Positions 55,011 through 64,000 of a stretch of DNA of 64,000 nucleotides are shown one piece after another. Both the position numbers and the translations under genes were made by a program. A model generated the notes under the pieces. That model was given only the letters and a program-made list of their open reading frames with translations, made no database searches and was not told the DNA's origin. The stretch is from Opisthocomus hoazin (Eukaryota; Chordata; Aves; Opisthocomiformes; Opisthocomidae), in the NCBI RefSeq assembly GCF_030867145.1, contig NC_134439.1, positions 7,787,379 through 7,851,378 on the forward strand, written 5' to 3'. How positions within the stretch are numbered: the stretch's first letter is position 1; each line of letters starts with the position of its first letter.

Positions 55011-56101
55011 TCGGCTACAGTAGAGCCTCAGCTCAGAAGTGGATCTGTGGACAGAGGAGTCAGTGTTGTATGAGCTCTCCCAGCAGAACTCCGTGGCACT
55101 GATCTCAGCAAGGTCACTGAAGAGAAGGGGTGAAGTCCTTGGCTGCACTGCCTGCAAGATGGACCTGAGCTTCAGGCTGAAAGATCTTCAGGAGGGGAGA
55201 TGGGCTTAGAAAATTTACCCACTGTGCACAGCCCTTGTCATAAAGTGGGTCCATACTGGCCTTGCCTGTGGGAGAACAGCAGGCTTTAGAGAATGTGGTC
55301 TCGGATCCAGTATCCTTTCCCTCTCAGAGGCAATTGCTGGGCACTGTAACTGAGATTCCAATGCAGGGCATGAAGATCTAGGTGGGCTCAAGTCCAAAGC
55401 AGTCATCAATTCTTTGGTTTACCTGGATGGGCAGGAAAAGGAGGGCTCAGCAGACTTAGGCTGCATTTGAGTGCCTCTTCCTTGGACAGATCTCTAGCAG
55501 CATGTTGCCGTCACCTCTCAGGTGCACGCAGTCTCCTTCTGAACCTGGTAATCTACTGCTCTGTGGTGCTCATGGAGAGAGCAGTGGAGAGTATCCCTAC
55601 CATGAGCAGCACATTCCCACTTGATGAGTGACACTCAAGGATGGGGACACACAGAGACACACAATAGGGGACCATCGGGGTGAGCTGAGGAGGGAGGGAA
55701 AGGTCAGGACAGGGCAAACCCTCAAGCACAAGAGCCCATGCCGTCCCGCTGAGTATTGCTGGTGCTTCTTCCTATGACGGGCATTTCAAACACCTCCACC
55801 GGAGTAGACCATGCTAACATGACTTGTCTGTGCTGGACCTGTCCAGCACCGGAGCTTAGTCTGCTGCCAGCACTGCTGCATTCCTGCCCTAGAAATCCTG
55901 GCGCCTTTCATCCCTGTGCTTGAAAGAAGCCTTCATTGGAGAATGGGCATGGCACAAACCTGGAAATGACAAGGCAGCAGTGTTGGAAACCAAAGCACAG
56001 CCCATATCATTACCTGTGATGGTCTGCATGCAAGATGAGCTTGTCAGAAAATTGTTACCTCTGCAAAGGGTTCCTCTGGTCCTGCGGCAAGAAAGGGCAG
56101 G
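55011..56101. repeat. Keratin 5' flank, block B copy 3
   Basis: Related to 5,640-6,854 with substantial divergence and deletions up to about 55,856, then nearly identical to units 1 and 2. No gene was seen. Confidence 0.65.
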
Positions 56102-56168
56102 TATAAAAGTCAGCCCAAGTCTCGGCTCTCTCACCCACTTGTATTGGCTCCTTCTCCTTGGGACCGAG
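56102..56168 (+). promoter_or_regulatory. Feather keratin core promoter and noncoding exon 1 (copy 3)
   Basis: TATAAAAG lies at 56,102-56,109 and the exon 1 donor GAG|GTGAGT follows 56,168. The intron is 56,169-56,501 (333 bp) with acceptor CTCTCACAG. Confidence 0.85.
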
Positions 56169-56522
56169 GTGAGTCTGAAGTCCCTTCTCTTCCAAACTGA
56201 GATCTCTCCTCAATGGACCTCCCAGCTGATAGTGGCTATGTCCCTTCGTGTGGTTTGGATCTTCTTCTCATGACAGAGGGCAGTGGGGAAAAGTTCTGCA
56301 TAGAGAGAGGCTGGAATGTGGCTGAGGGGGGCTTTTGGTTTACAAATTAGGAAGGAGCCTCACTCGGCCATGCTGCTCTTTTTAGGGTGATGAAGACTCC
56401 GACACCCCACTCAGTAGCGACCTTGGTTCCTTTGTGACAGGATAACCAGGCTGCTCCTCATACACCCCTGTGCTCTGTTTCCTCTCTCTCTTCTCTCACA
56501 GCTGTACCTCCAGACCAGAGAC

Positions 56523-56825
56523 ATGTCCTGCTACAACCCATGCCTGCCATGCCGGCCCTGCGGCCCAACCCCACTGGCCAACAGCTGCAATGAGCCCTGT
56601 GTCAGGCAGTGCCAGAACTCCACCGTCGTCATCGAGCCTCCTGCTGTGGTGGTGACCCTGCCCGGCCCCATCCTCAGCTCCTACCCACAGAACACTGTTG
56701 TGGGCTCCTCCACCTCTGCTGCTGTTGGCAGCATCCTCAGCTGTGATGGAGTGCCCATCAACTCTGGGTGCTGTGATCTCTCTGGCATTTCCAGCCGCTA
56801 CTCTGGCAGAAGGTACCTTGCCTGA
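56523..56825 (+). CDS. Feather beta-keratin, copy 3
   Basis: Intact 100-residue feather keratin with Ser70 and Arg92. It is closest to a consensus of the three copies. The architecture is the same: Cys-rich arm, beta-sheet core, Gly/Ser linker and CC near the C-terminus, ending GRRYLA. The promoter, 5' UTR intron and poly(A) signal are all present. The 3' UTR is nearly identical to that of copy 1. Confidence 0.95.
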   Translation: MSCYNPCLPCRPCGPTPLANSCNEPCVRQCQNSTVVIEPPAVVVTLPGPILSSYPQNTVVGSSTSAAVGSILSCDGVPINSGCCDLSGISSRYSGRRYLA

Positions 56826-57157
56826 TAAAGATGCTGGGAGTGCCCCAGAGGAGACTCCTCCAGGAACTCAGAACATGGTGTTCTGCAAAGGATCTAGATT
56901 TTGGGGGTGTTTTCAGTATAGCTGAATGGCTTTGCCTTTCTCTCCTGTTTCATTGTTTGCTTTGATTCCCACTAGCAACAAGGTTTCCCCAAGGCCAGCC
57001 TAGTGGGCACCAGCTGTTTCCTCTCTGTTTGCGGTGCAGGCAGACGGGCATCATGCAGGAACATCTCCACGGCCAAGGCCCACAGTCTCTTCGCTGTCTC
57101 TGGGGCTCCCTGCCCCACTGGCTTCCAATGAAGTATTTTTTTTCCCTCTTTTGACTC

Positions 57158-57163
57158 ATTAAA
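57158..57163 (+). promoter_or_regulatory. Poly(A) signal of keratin copy 3
   Basis: ATTAAA in the conserved 3' UTR context shared with copies 1 and 2. Confidence 0.75.
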
Positions 57164-57189
57164 GTTGTGCTGTATTCAAACGTGGTCTC

Positions 57190-58880
57190 CATGTGGTTCT
57201 TCCCTCTGTGGACACTCACCGCTGCCAAAGGAGAAGAGTGTTGCTCTGGGGTGGAAGGGGGTGAGGGCACAAGGAGACTCTTCTGCATTCACAGAGGAAT
57301 GGGAGGTTGGGACACCTTGCAGTGGCTCCTCTTTTTGGCAGCAAACCTTGGAGCTGAGGAAGATATCCAGGGGTGCTCTGGTGCCAGTGACCTATAGGCC
57401 GTGCCTTGCTTTGTCTCTGCCCACCAATGCCCAGAAAGGCAGGAGGTCCTGAGGGTTCAGCAGTCCCATGAGCTCTTGCAGAAGGGTGTTCCTCCTGTTA
57501 TGGCTGGAGCTACGATAGGGTGGCAGGGGAAGGGTTTGGCCCTCTGAGAGGTGATTTGCTTTTCAGAATGGCGTCAGCAGTAATGGATGGAACAGCCCTT
57601 GGGATGACCCATAGCTGCTACTCCCCATTCCTCTCCCTTCTAAGACCCACTCTCGGGGTCATGGCCAGTGGGCATCAGCAGGATTAGCAGAGAGAAGTTG
57701 CCCATGCCACTAAATGCATTGAGGCTCAAGATCAGACCTAAGCATGTAGCAGCTGAGGTAGTCAACACAGAAATGGGGACAGTGAAACGGTCTGTTTCTG
57801 AGGGAGATCGTGTTGCTCTGGTACATCACAAGCAGGAGAATGTGAAGATCGGCAAGGACAACGAACCTGGATGCACTTCCCAAGAGAGCTGCAGGCAGGC
57901 TTAGATCTCCTGATTGCTGCATTGGTCCCCCCAGAGAGTTAGAGTTCGGGCTTTGGCTGCCATTCTGGGGGGAGAGGATCTTTTCACATGGAAATCTCAT
58001 TCCTTCTGATTGGTGCAAACTTCTCTTGGAAGCTAATACAGTTTCATGTCTTCTTTCCTGCATGAAAATCCAGATATCTTGGCAAAAGTGTAGTAGCTGC
58101 TGTGTTTTGCATGTAGGACAAGAATATTGATAACAGTGATGGCTGTTGCTGTTGCTAAGAAATGACTATATGTTGCTATATCCAGCTAATGAGGTGGGAG
58201 GGAGCACAGTGAGAAACATATGACTTTCAATATAGCTTGTTTTATATTATTATTAGTGTGTATTAGTACTGCCTTTGTTGTTTTATTACACTGTCCTTAT
58301 TTCAACCCACGAGTTTTACTTGTTGTCCATTCTCCTCCCCATCACATTGAGAGGAAGGGGAGGGGAGACCGAGCACCTGACTAGTCCTAGTTGCCATCTG
58401 CCAGCTTAAACCATGGCAGGGAATTATGGCTCATGAAACATACCTCAGAACAACTGAAGGCCAAAAGCTTTATAGGAGATTTTCCTCTGCATGTTTTAAA
58501 TCCATTTTGCCTCATTGGGCTGTTAATAACCATCACCAACAGCAGCACAGTTGGACTTCCTAACCTTACTGCACTAAACCTCGTAACAAGCAGAAGGTCC
58601 CTCAGGTCCTTTGCAATGATGATACCATCTGCAGTTGTCCTTCTTGAAGAGGATGGCATTTCATCTGACAGATGAGTAAGCCCTTTTGCCAAAGCACTGC
58701 CAGAGTACTGCTATTGGCTCTTGGCATGACCTCTAGTATGGCTGCACAACTGAGGAGATCTTGGAAAGGTAGGAAAGGGGTACAGGATCCATGCAAGTTT
58801 TACACTCCAAACGAAGCGCATTCTTGCAGAGGATGTTTTTTTCCTAATGGTAATTTGAATGATGCTGTGACTCCAATTTC
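57190..58880. repeat. Keratin 3' flank, block B copy 3
   Basis: Homologous to 7,960-10,022 and 34,955-37,029 with internal deletions. No gene was recognised. Confidence 0.6.
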
Positions 58881-59105
58881 AGAAGGCAGGCACTGACTTG
58901 TCTCAAGCTGTGCTTCCCATGTCGTTTCTGTGGCCTCTTCCTGTGGCCCAGGTGTCTTCATCTACATGGGAGCCTCCTCCAAAGGGTCACTAGGCAGAGC
59001 AGTGGCTGTTCTTACACTGTGTTTACTCCCCTGCTCAACGCCTCGATTTACACCCGAAGAAAGAAGGATGCAAAAGCTGCTCTGAGCAGGTTCAAGAGCT
59101 GATAT
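58881..59105 (+). pseudogene. Olfactory receptor pseudogene, 3' half (TM6-TM7), unit 3
   Basis: SSCASHVVSVASSCGPGVFI is followed by GASSKGSLGRAVAV. The frame then shifts before TM7, whose codons (CCTCGATTTACACC and the KKDAKAAL part) are still present. It is equivalent to 10,023 and 37,030. Confidence 0.8.
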
Positions 59106-60344
59106 TTCTTCACAGGAAGAAAACAATGAGCAGGGTGCCATGACCCTCGCCCAAAGGTCACTATACTGCAAGGACTTAGGGATCAATGTAACAGATAACA
59201 CATCAGAGGCCCTGGCTTCCGATGTGCTGTGCTACAATGCAGAGCTTGACCTTCAGACCCATGCTGTGCTGCACAGATCCCTCGTCCAGACGGCAAATGC
59301 AACCATTTGATGAGCCTGGAGACAGCTCCTGCTTGGTGCCAGTGACTGCACTAGCTGGGTGTCTTCATCTGTATCTACAAGTGCACTAAGAAGTTCTCAT
59401 GTGAACATCTTTTCTGTCTGACAACAGAAATGATGAATAAAGCTGTTTCATTTTATGAAAATGTTCTGAAAGCTTGACTAAAACAGGGGAACCCTTTCAT
59501 GGGCAGGACATGCTGTGCCCTGATTGGAGTTGCCTATTTGACAGCACATAGTTCAGGGCTCCTAGCATCTGAAGGATGTAGACACATATGTACTGCCTTC
59601 TCTTTCTTCATAGTCACGGTCTAGTCTAACAAATGGCATTTTAAACAACACTTTTTGGAGTCTGGATGCCTTTTCTATGGGAATCAAAACAAACCAGGAT
59701 CTCCCAGGGCAAAACATTTGGTGCAGTTGACAGGCCCCAATGGAAAATGTCTTTGCAGAAAAAGGAAAGTGAAGGAGACAGACAGCATGCCTGGCGGGCC
59801 CTGCATGCAGTCAAGGGGGAACCATCACTGGGCACTTGGCCTAGGTGGTTTTCCTAGTGAATTGTGAAAGTAAGCAGAAATTAGCTGAATATCCCTGGCC
59901 ACCTGAAGTATTAACTTGTTTCAAGAAACATGTGGTAGAGCAAGAAAAAGGCAATGCGTGCTGTGTTTGGTTGTTACTACCATGCTTGGAGTGGAAATGG
60001 AGATGTTTGGAGCCGAAGCAGTGGCCCTGTGTGGTACTCAGGGGCAGCAGAAGCTCAAAGGGATCTGGGCAGCAAATGGTGGGGTGGGGTGGGGGCATGG
60101 AGCAGGGTGCACACGGGGGTGGCAGACCCCCTCCCTGCAAATAAACAAAGGGAAGGGCAGACAGGGACAGGAATGAACACAGCCCTTGTGTTCTGCTTGT
60201 AACACTGTGGAGCCATCATGATAAGCAACAGGTCATGGCTCTGCTGGATACCAGGGCAGAGGTAACCCTAATTCATGGAAACCTGCCCCACTACCCCAAG
60301 ACGACAGTGATGAATGTTCAGAAAATCAGGGTGAGAATGTGGCT
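59106..60344. repeat. Block B distal part, copy 3
   Basis: Closely matches 10,266-11,480 of unit 1. The match breaks at 60,345, where an LTR-like fragment begins. No gene was recognised. Confidence 0.55.
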
Positions 60345-60480
60345 TCCTCCCCACTTAAATACTGAGCATGACATCACAAGGTATAGAATATCCCATTCGA
60401 TTGGCTGGTTGGGTCAGCGCAACCAGCTTGTTGTGAAAATTAACTCTATCGCAGCTGAACCCAGGACAACATCCCAGGCC
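60345..60480. mobile_element. LTR-like fragment (family of 41,340-41,775)
   Basis: Shares GTGAAAATTAAC and CCAGGACAAC elements with the 41.3 kb LTR-like fragment. It is too short to orient. Confidence 0.35.
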
Positions 60481-60729
60481 TAAGCATCCACGCTTGTGCC
60501 TAGTTCACAGATCTAGCTCAGACAGGTATGTTAAGGGAGGACAGTGGTGGGAGGCTGCAGCCTTTCCTCCAGCTCAAAAAAATGGGTGGGGACAGCAGTC
60601 AGCAGGCAGAGCTAATGGCTGTATTCAGAGTACTAGAGGAGACACCCCTCCTTCCAAGTTGTTCATGAAAACCATTCTTTTATTTTCTCTCATGCAGAGC
60701 CATTATGCAGAGCCTTACACAACCGCTTC

Positions 60730-61055
60730 ACCTCACCACTCCAATGCCTGGAGCACACCCTCTGCCTCCTTCTTCACTGACCTTCGTGTCTGCTTAGTGG
60801 TTTCTCTCACATTTTCTCACTCCTCTCTTGTAGCTGCTGCACACTGCTTTTTTGCACCTTCTTAAATATGTTATCACAGAGTTGCTACCACCATTGCTGA
60901 TCATTGCTATGAACATTGTCAAATCACTCCGCTTTGGCCAGTAGCGGGTCCATCTTAGAGCCGGCTGGAACTGGGGGGGAGGCTTCTGGCATTTTTTCAT
61001 AGAAGCCATCCCTGCAGCTCCTTCACTACCAAAACCCTGCCAGGTAAACCAAATA
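60730..61055 (-). mobile_element. ERVL-type LTR remnant (unit 3)
   Basis: Contains the CACTGACCTTCGTGTCTGC, TTATCACAGAGTTGCTACCA and CCATCTTAGAGCCGGCTGG segments of the ERVL-type LTR. The repeat-rich half is deleted. It shares its right junction with the 14.9 kb copy, so both descend from one insertion. Confidence 0.65.
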
Positions 61056-62105
61056 TGCTGTTGTTGCTCTTCTACTACTATGTGCAGAAACTGTTTTGTG
61101 TATAGCAACTTTGGCTGCAGGAGAAACTCAGCCAGCTGATGGTGACAGAGGAGGCTGCAGGCAGCTCCCTCTTGCTACAGGCAATCACACCACCTGCACC
61201 TGCATGCAAAACACAAGAGGAAAAAAGGCCAGCGCATCAATTAAAACTGGGGACATAATAAAAAGAATTCATGAGCATTCACAGGGTAGCCTAAACATTT
61301 TTTCAGCTGCTCTGTAAATTAATGTTGCTTCCTCATTTCTCTGCCTTTTGAAGAGAGGCTATTAACACTGCTGTGAGTCTAGAGACTGGTTTCACTACTA
61401 CATCACTTGTGATGTCCCAGCCTCCGTGTCTGTAGCCTGAGGGGAGGCTGGCTTGTCCCAGGCACACACTCTTCTGCTGCCACATGAGTGTGTCACTGTG
61501 GCAGTGCTCCCTTTGCAAGGACAGGGGCTGGTCCCAGACTCTTGATGAGATCAGGAAGGCCAGGCAGGAGCATCTAAGGCTGCAGGATTTCCTTTTCCTT
61601 CTGATGTGGGAATTCTTTGTGGGGCTGCAGCAATGGGGATGTTCTCTAGTTTTCATGTTCTTCTTCACAAACAGACCTGGGACGCAGAGAGGCACAATGT
61701 CTGGAAAGGCCATGATGGCTTTGAGTCTGCTGTGGTTTTTCTCTGTCTTACAGTGAGAAAACAGCTGACTGAACCACTGTCAACCCCTTGAGCTCACTAA
61801 GGCAGATAGCACTGGCCAGTGACTGATGCATTACTTTAATTGCAGTGTCTGAAGGAGTTGTGTAAAGTCATCTAGAGGGGCTGAGAGCTGGTGTTGGGAG
61901 TTCTGGTTCCCAAAGGCATGTGTACATGATTGTGCTAACCTACATGTTCCCCTGGCTGTGCTCACGTGTGCATTCACACTCATGTGTGTGTGCCTGTGGC
62001 AATGCACATGCAAACATGGGTGTACACAAATGTTCTGTGTGAGTGTGTGTGGGCAATTGTATCCATGAGTGTGTACGTTTTTAGCACATGTTCTCTGAAC
62101 TGAGC
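61056..62105. repeat. Unit 3 distal segment shared with unit 1
   Basis: Near-identical to 14,931-15,985, including the TG-rich right end. No gene was recognised. Confidence 0.55.
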
Positions 62106-62841
62106 TGTCCTGAGACACTGCTGCTAGAGATGTTCATTGCGTAGCCCTACCCTTGCTGGTTTAAAACCAGACAAGAAGTTAATCTCATCTAAACGATGTG
62201 CCTTTGTCTGATAAGCAGGAGGCGGCTGTCCGAGAGCAGCAGTTTAACTGATGTACTACTTTTCCATGTGGTTTATGTAGATCAAAAATATTCATATTTA
62301 TTTTATTTATACATATTCATTATTATCCTCTTTGGTGATTGGTGCAAATTTTCTCACTTCGCATGTAAATTATTGTGCAGACTCAGTCATCCTCTTCCAT
62401 TCTTCTCTTTTGAGTAGGTGGTATTACTTGGGCAGGTGGTCAATGGGTCAGTGGTCATGATCTCCCCCTGCCAGAATTGTCTTTTACCCATTCGGCTCAC
62501 TATCTTGGCAGTCCTGGTCAGTTTTCTCAGTTTGCTACAGGAAACCATGCTCCATCATCCTCTTTTGTACAAAAAGACATTGTCTATTGTTTTGTTCGCA
62601 TTAGTGATTATCTACATCTATCCCGAACGTCTTAATTCGTATACTCTGTGTTCCCACACCTAATGTCCAGTTGGATCTCGCTGTACAAGGAATATAGCAG
62701 CATTGTTTGTTGCCATGGTTAGCTGATTGTATCACCCTGATTACACCTAGACTTGCCAAAAGACAGATAACTAGGGGAAAGGTAATTTTGGCAGGGGGAA
62801 ATCATGACTGCCAACTCATGGACTATGTACCCCAGTGATAT
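62106..62841 (+). mobile_element. LTR (family of 15,986) split by an inverted LTR piece
   Basis: 62,106-62,255 and 62,748-62,841 are the left and middle parts of the LTR seen at 15,986 and 43,315. Between them lies about 490 bp, part of which (62,410-62,490, with ATGATCTCCCCCTGCCAGAA) is the same LTR segment in the opposite orientation. The arrangement is nested and partly palindromic. Confidence 0.55.
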
Positions 62842-64000
62842 TGTCACCGAAAATCCGGGAATAAAACCTCGTAACACCAATGTAGTGTTAAAAGGCAGGC
62901 ATTCTTTATTGCAGCGCTGGATGCACGGGGGATAATTCCACCAAACGTGCATACCCCATACCCCCTCCGCGCAGTTTATATAGATTAAAATATACATATT
63001 CATCTGATTACTTAAGCCCTTTCTTTCATAGTCAAATCAGTCCATTTTCATACACTCCTCCCACCCGCACTTGCGCAGTGCCTCCTAGTGGTGGTCGTCG
63101 GGGGTCCTAAGATGAAGGCTCATCCTCTTCATCACAGTGTCCGCTGGTTGACCCCAGCTTCTGCACATGCGCAGTCCTTTTCTGGCTCTTGTCCCGTAGC
63201 TAGGTCGCTGTAACTATGTCGCTGTAGCTAGGTCGCCTTGACTGGCTCTAGGCGACCGCTAACATTTCAGGTGGGAAACTTTTGTTTCAGTTAATTTAGA
63301 CAATAGATAAAAACCACAAACACACCTGCAACTATAGTAACGCTATTCCTATTAAAAATTTCCTTCACTACTATTGTTTAACATTGATAATTACCTGGAA
63401 ACCAAACTCTCTGTTGCTGGACCTAGCGTCCAGATGGGCAGGGGCTATACAAGGGACATAACTAGCAACATGGTTTATGTTTATGGTTAACAGATTTCAT
63501 CCCCTTGGTTACATTTCCCCCCTTTGGAAGTTTTGAAATAATTATCTTTTCAGTACTTCCATTCTATTCTATATCAAACTTTATTTCAATTACAATGGTT
63601 AGATAATTATTGATTGTTATATTCGTTTTATAATTTATTTATTTCGCTACAGGGTGGTGGAGCCGTAGCAGCCGATTCACCAGGGTTTTGTCTTCTAGTA
63701 ACAGCTTGAATAATTTTCCGATTAAAAGCAGTTCTGTTGGTGAGTTCTCTTTTTAGGCAATAGTATATGAGCATTATTACTACAACCATTACCAATAAAA
63801 GCAGTCCGGTACCGATTAAAGATTTGACCCAAGAGCTAATATTCCACCCTAATCCGTTAAAAATTTTATCAAGCCAATTTTCTTGCATGTCCTGTTGAAT
63901 TTCCTGAGTGTTTTTTTCTATTTGTTTTAGTAAGTTTAAGTCATGTTCAACATCCTGAGTGACGTTGGGGATATGCAGACAGCAATGATCTATTTTATCT
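62842..64000 (-). mobile_element. Endogenous retrovirus, 3' end, running off the window
   Basis: The LTR (62,842-63,513) starts TGTCACCGAAAA and ends CTTGGTTACA on the + strand, with a reversed AATAAA (TTCTTTATTGC). The polypurine tract follows at 63,514-63,525 (reversed, TTTCCCCCCTTT). Farther right, minus strand 63,628-63,888 encodes an env transmembrane C-terminal part: a juxtamembrane WNISSWVKSLIG segment, a hydrophobic anchor (GLLLLVMVVVIMLIYYCL) and a short tail. The rest of the element lies beyond the edge, so its completeness cannot be judged. Confidence 0.8.

Noticed and set aside
1-64000. tRNA, rRNA or other structured RNA genes
   Set aside because: No cloverleaf with A/B boxes or rRNA-like stretch was noticed by eye. 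The only tRNA-like match is the 16-base retroviral primer site. A tRNAscan or Rfam scan would be decisive.

Overview
The window is nuclear DNA of a bird. Three intact feather beta-keratin genes, abundant CR1 LINEs in both orientations, and several avian-style endogenous retrovirus LTRs all point that way. There is no sign of bacterial, plasmid or organellar DNA. Nearly every long reading frame outside the features listed is incidental.

The window is a decayed tandem array of three related units, each about 17-20 kb. Unit 1 runs from base 1 to about 19,050. Unit 2 runs from about 26,160 to 46,640. Unit 3 runs from about 47,057 past the right edge. A retroviral provirus (19,061-26,159, flanked by a 6-bp target duplication) sits between units 1 and 2. 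The ancestral order in a unit, left to right on the + strand, appears to be: the 5' half of an olfactory receptor (OR) pseudogene (+); a T-cell-receptor-type V segment (-) with its leader exon in a GC-rich block; a feather keratin gene (+); the 3' half of an OR pseudogene (+); an ERVL-type LTR and other repeats; and, seen in units 1 and 2 only, a small unrecognised minus-strand transcription-unit candidate.

Unit 1: OR 5' half (1-1,127), a CR1 insertion (1,628-3,594), no V segment left, keratin gene (7,297-7,599), OR 3' half (about 10,023-10,265), a CR1 (11,590-12,033), nested LTRs (13,268-14,930), another LTR (15,986-16,545), and the unknown minus-strand exons (18,040-18,948). Unit 2: older OR 5' half (26,275-27,255), truncated V body (27,256-27,374), an apparently intact V gene (complement of 30,445-30,736 joined to 31,913-31,964), keratin gene (34,295-34,597), OR 3' half (37,030-37,265), a CR1 and LTR graveyard (38,895-45,629), and a decayed copy of the unknown exons. 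Unit 3: OR 5' half (47,599-48,158), V pseudogene with a good 23-bp-spacer recombination signal (50,036-50,305) and a leader without its start codon (51,592-51,643), an inverted OR relic (52,490-53,260), a fourth leader and promoter relic (53,434-53,740), keratin gene (56,523-56,825), OR 3' half (58,881-59,105), and a second retroviral element running off the right edge.

The genes do not form a pathway. Feather keratin is structural, the V segment is an immune-receptor gene segment, and the ORs are dead chemoreceptors. They are united by shared duplication history. V segments beside OR genes recall the TCR alpha/delta neighbourhood of vertebrates. The interleaving with feather keratin genes in one repeated cassette is the most striking property of the window. 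All paralogy statements come from reading the sequence by eye, and percent identities are approximate.
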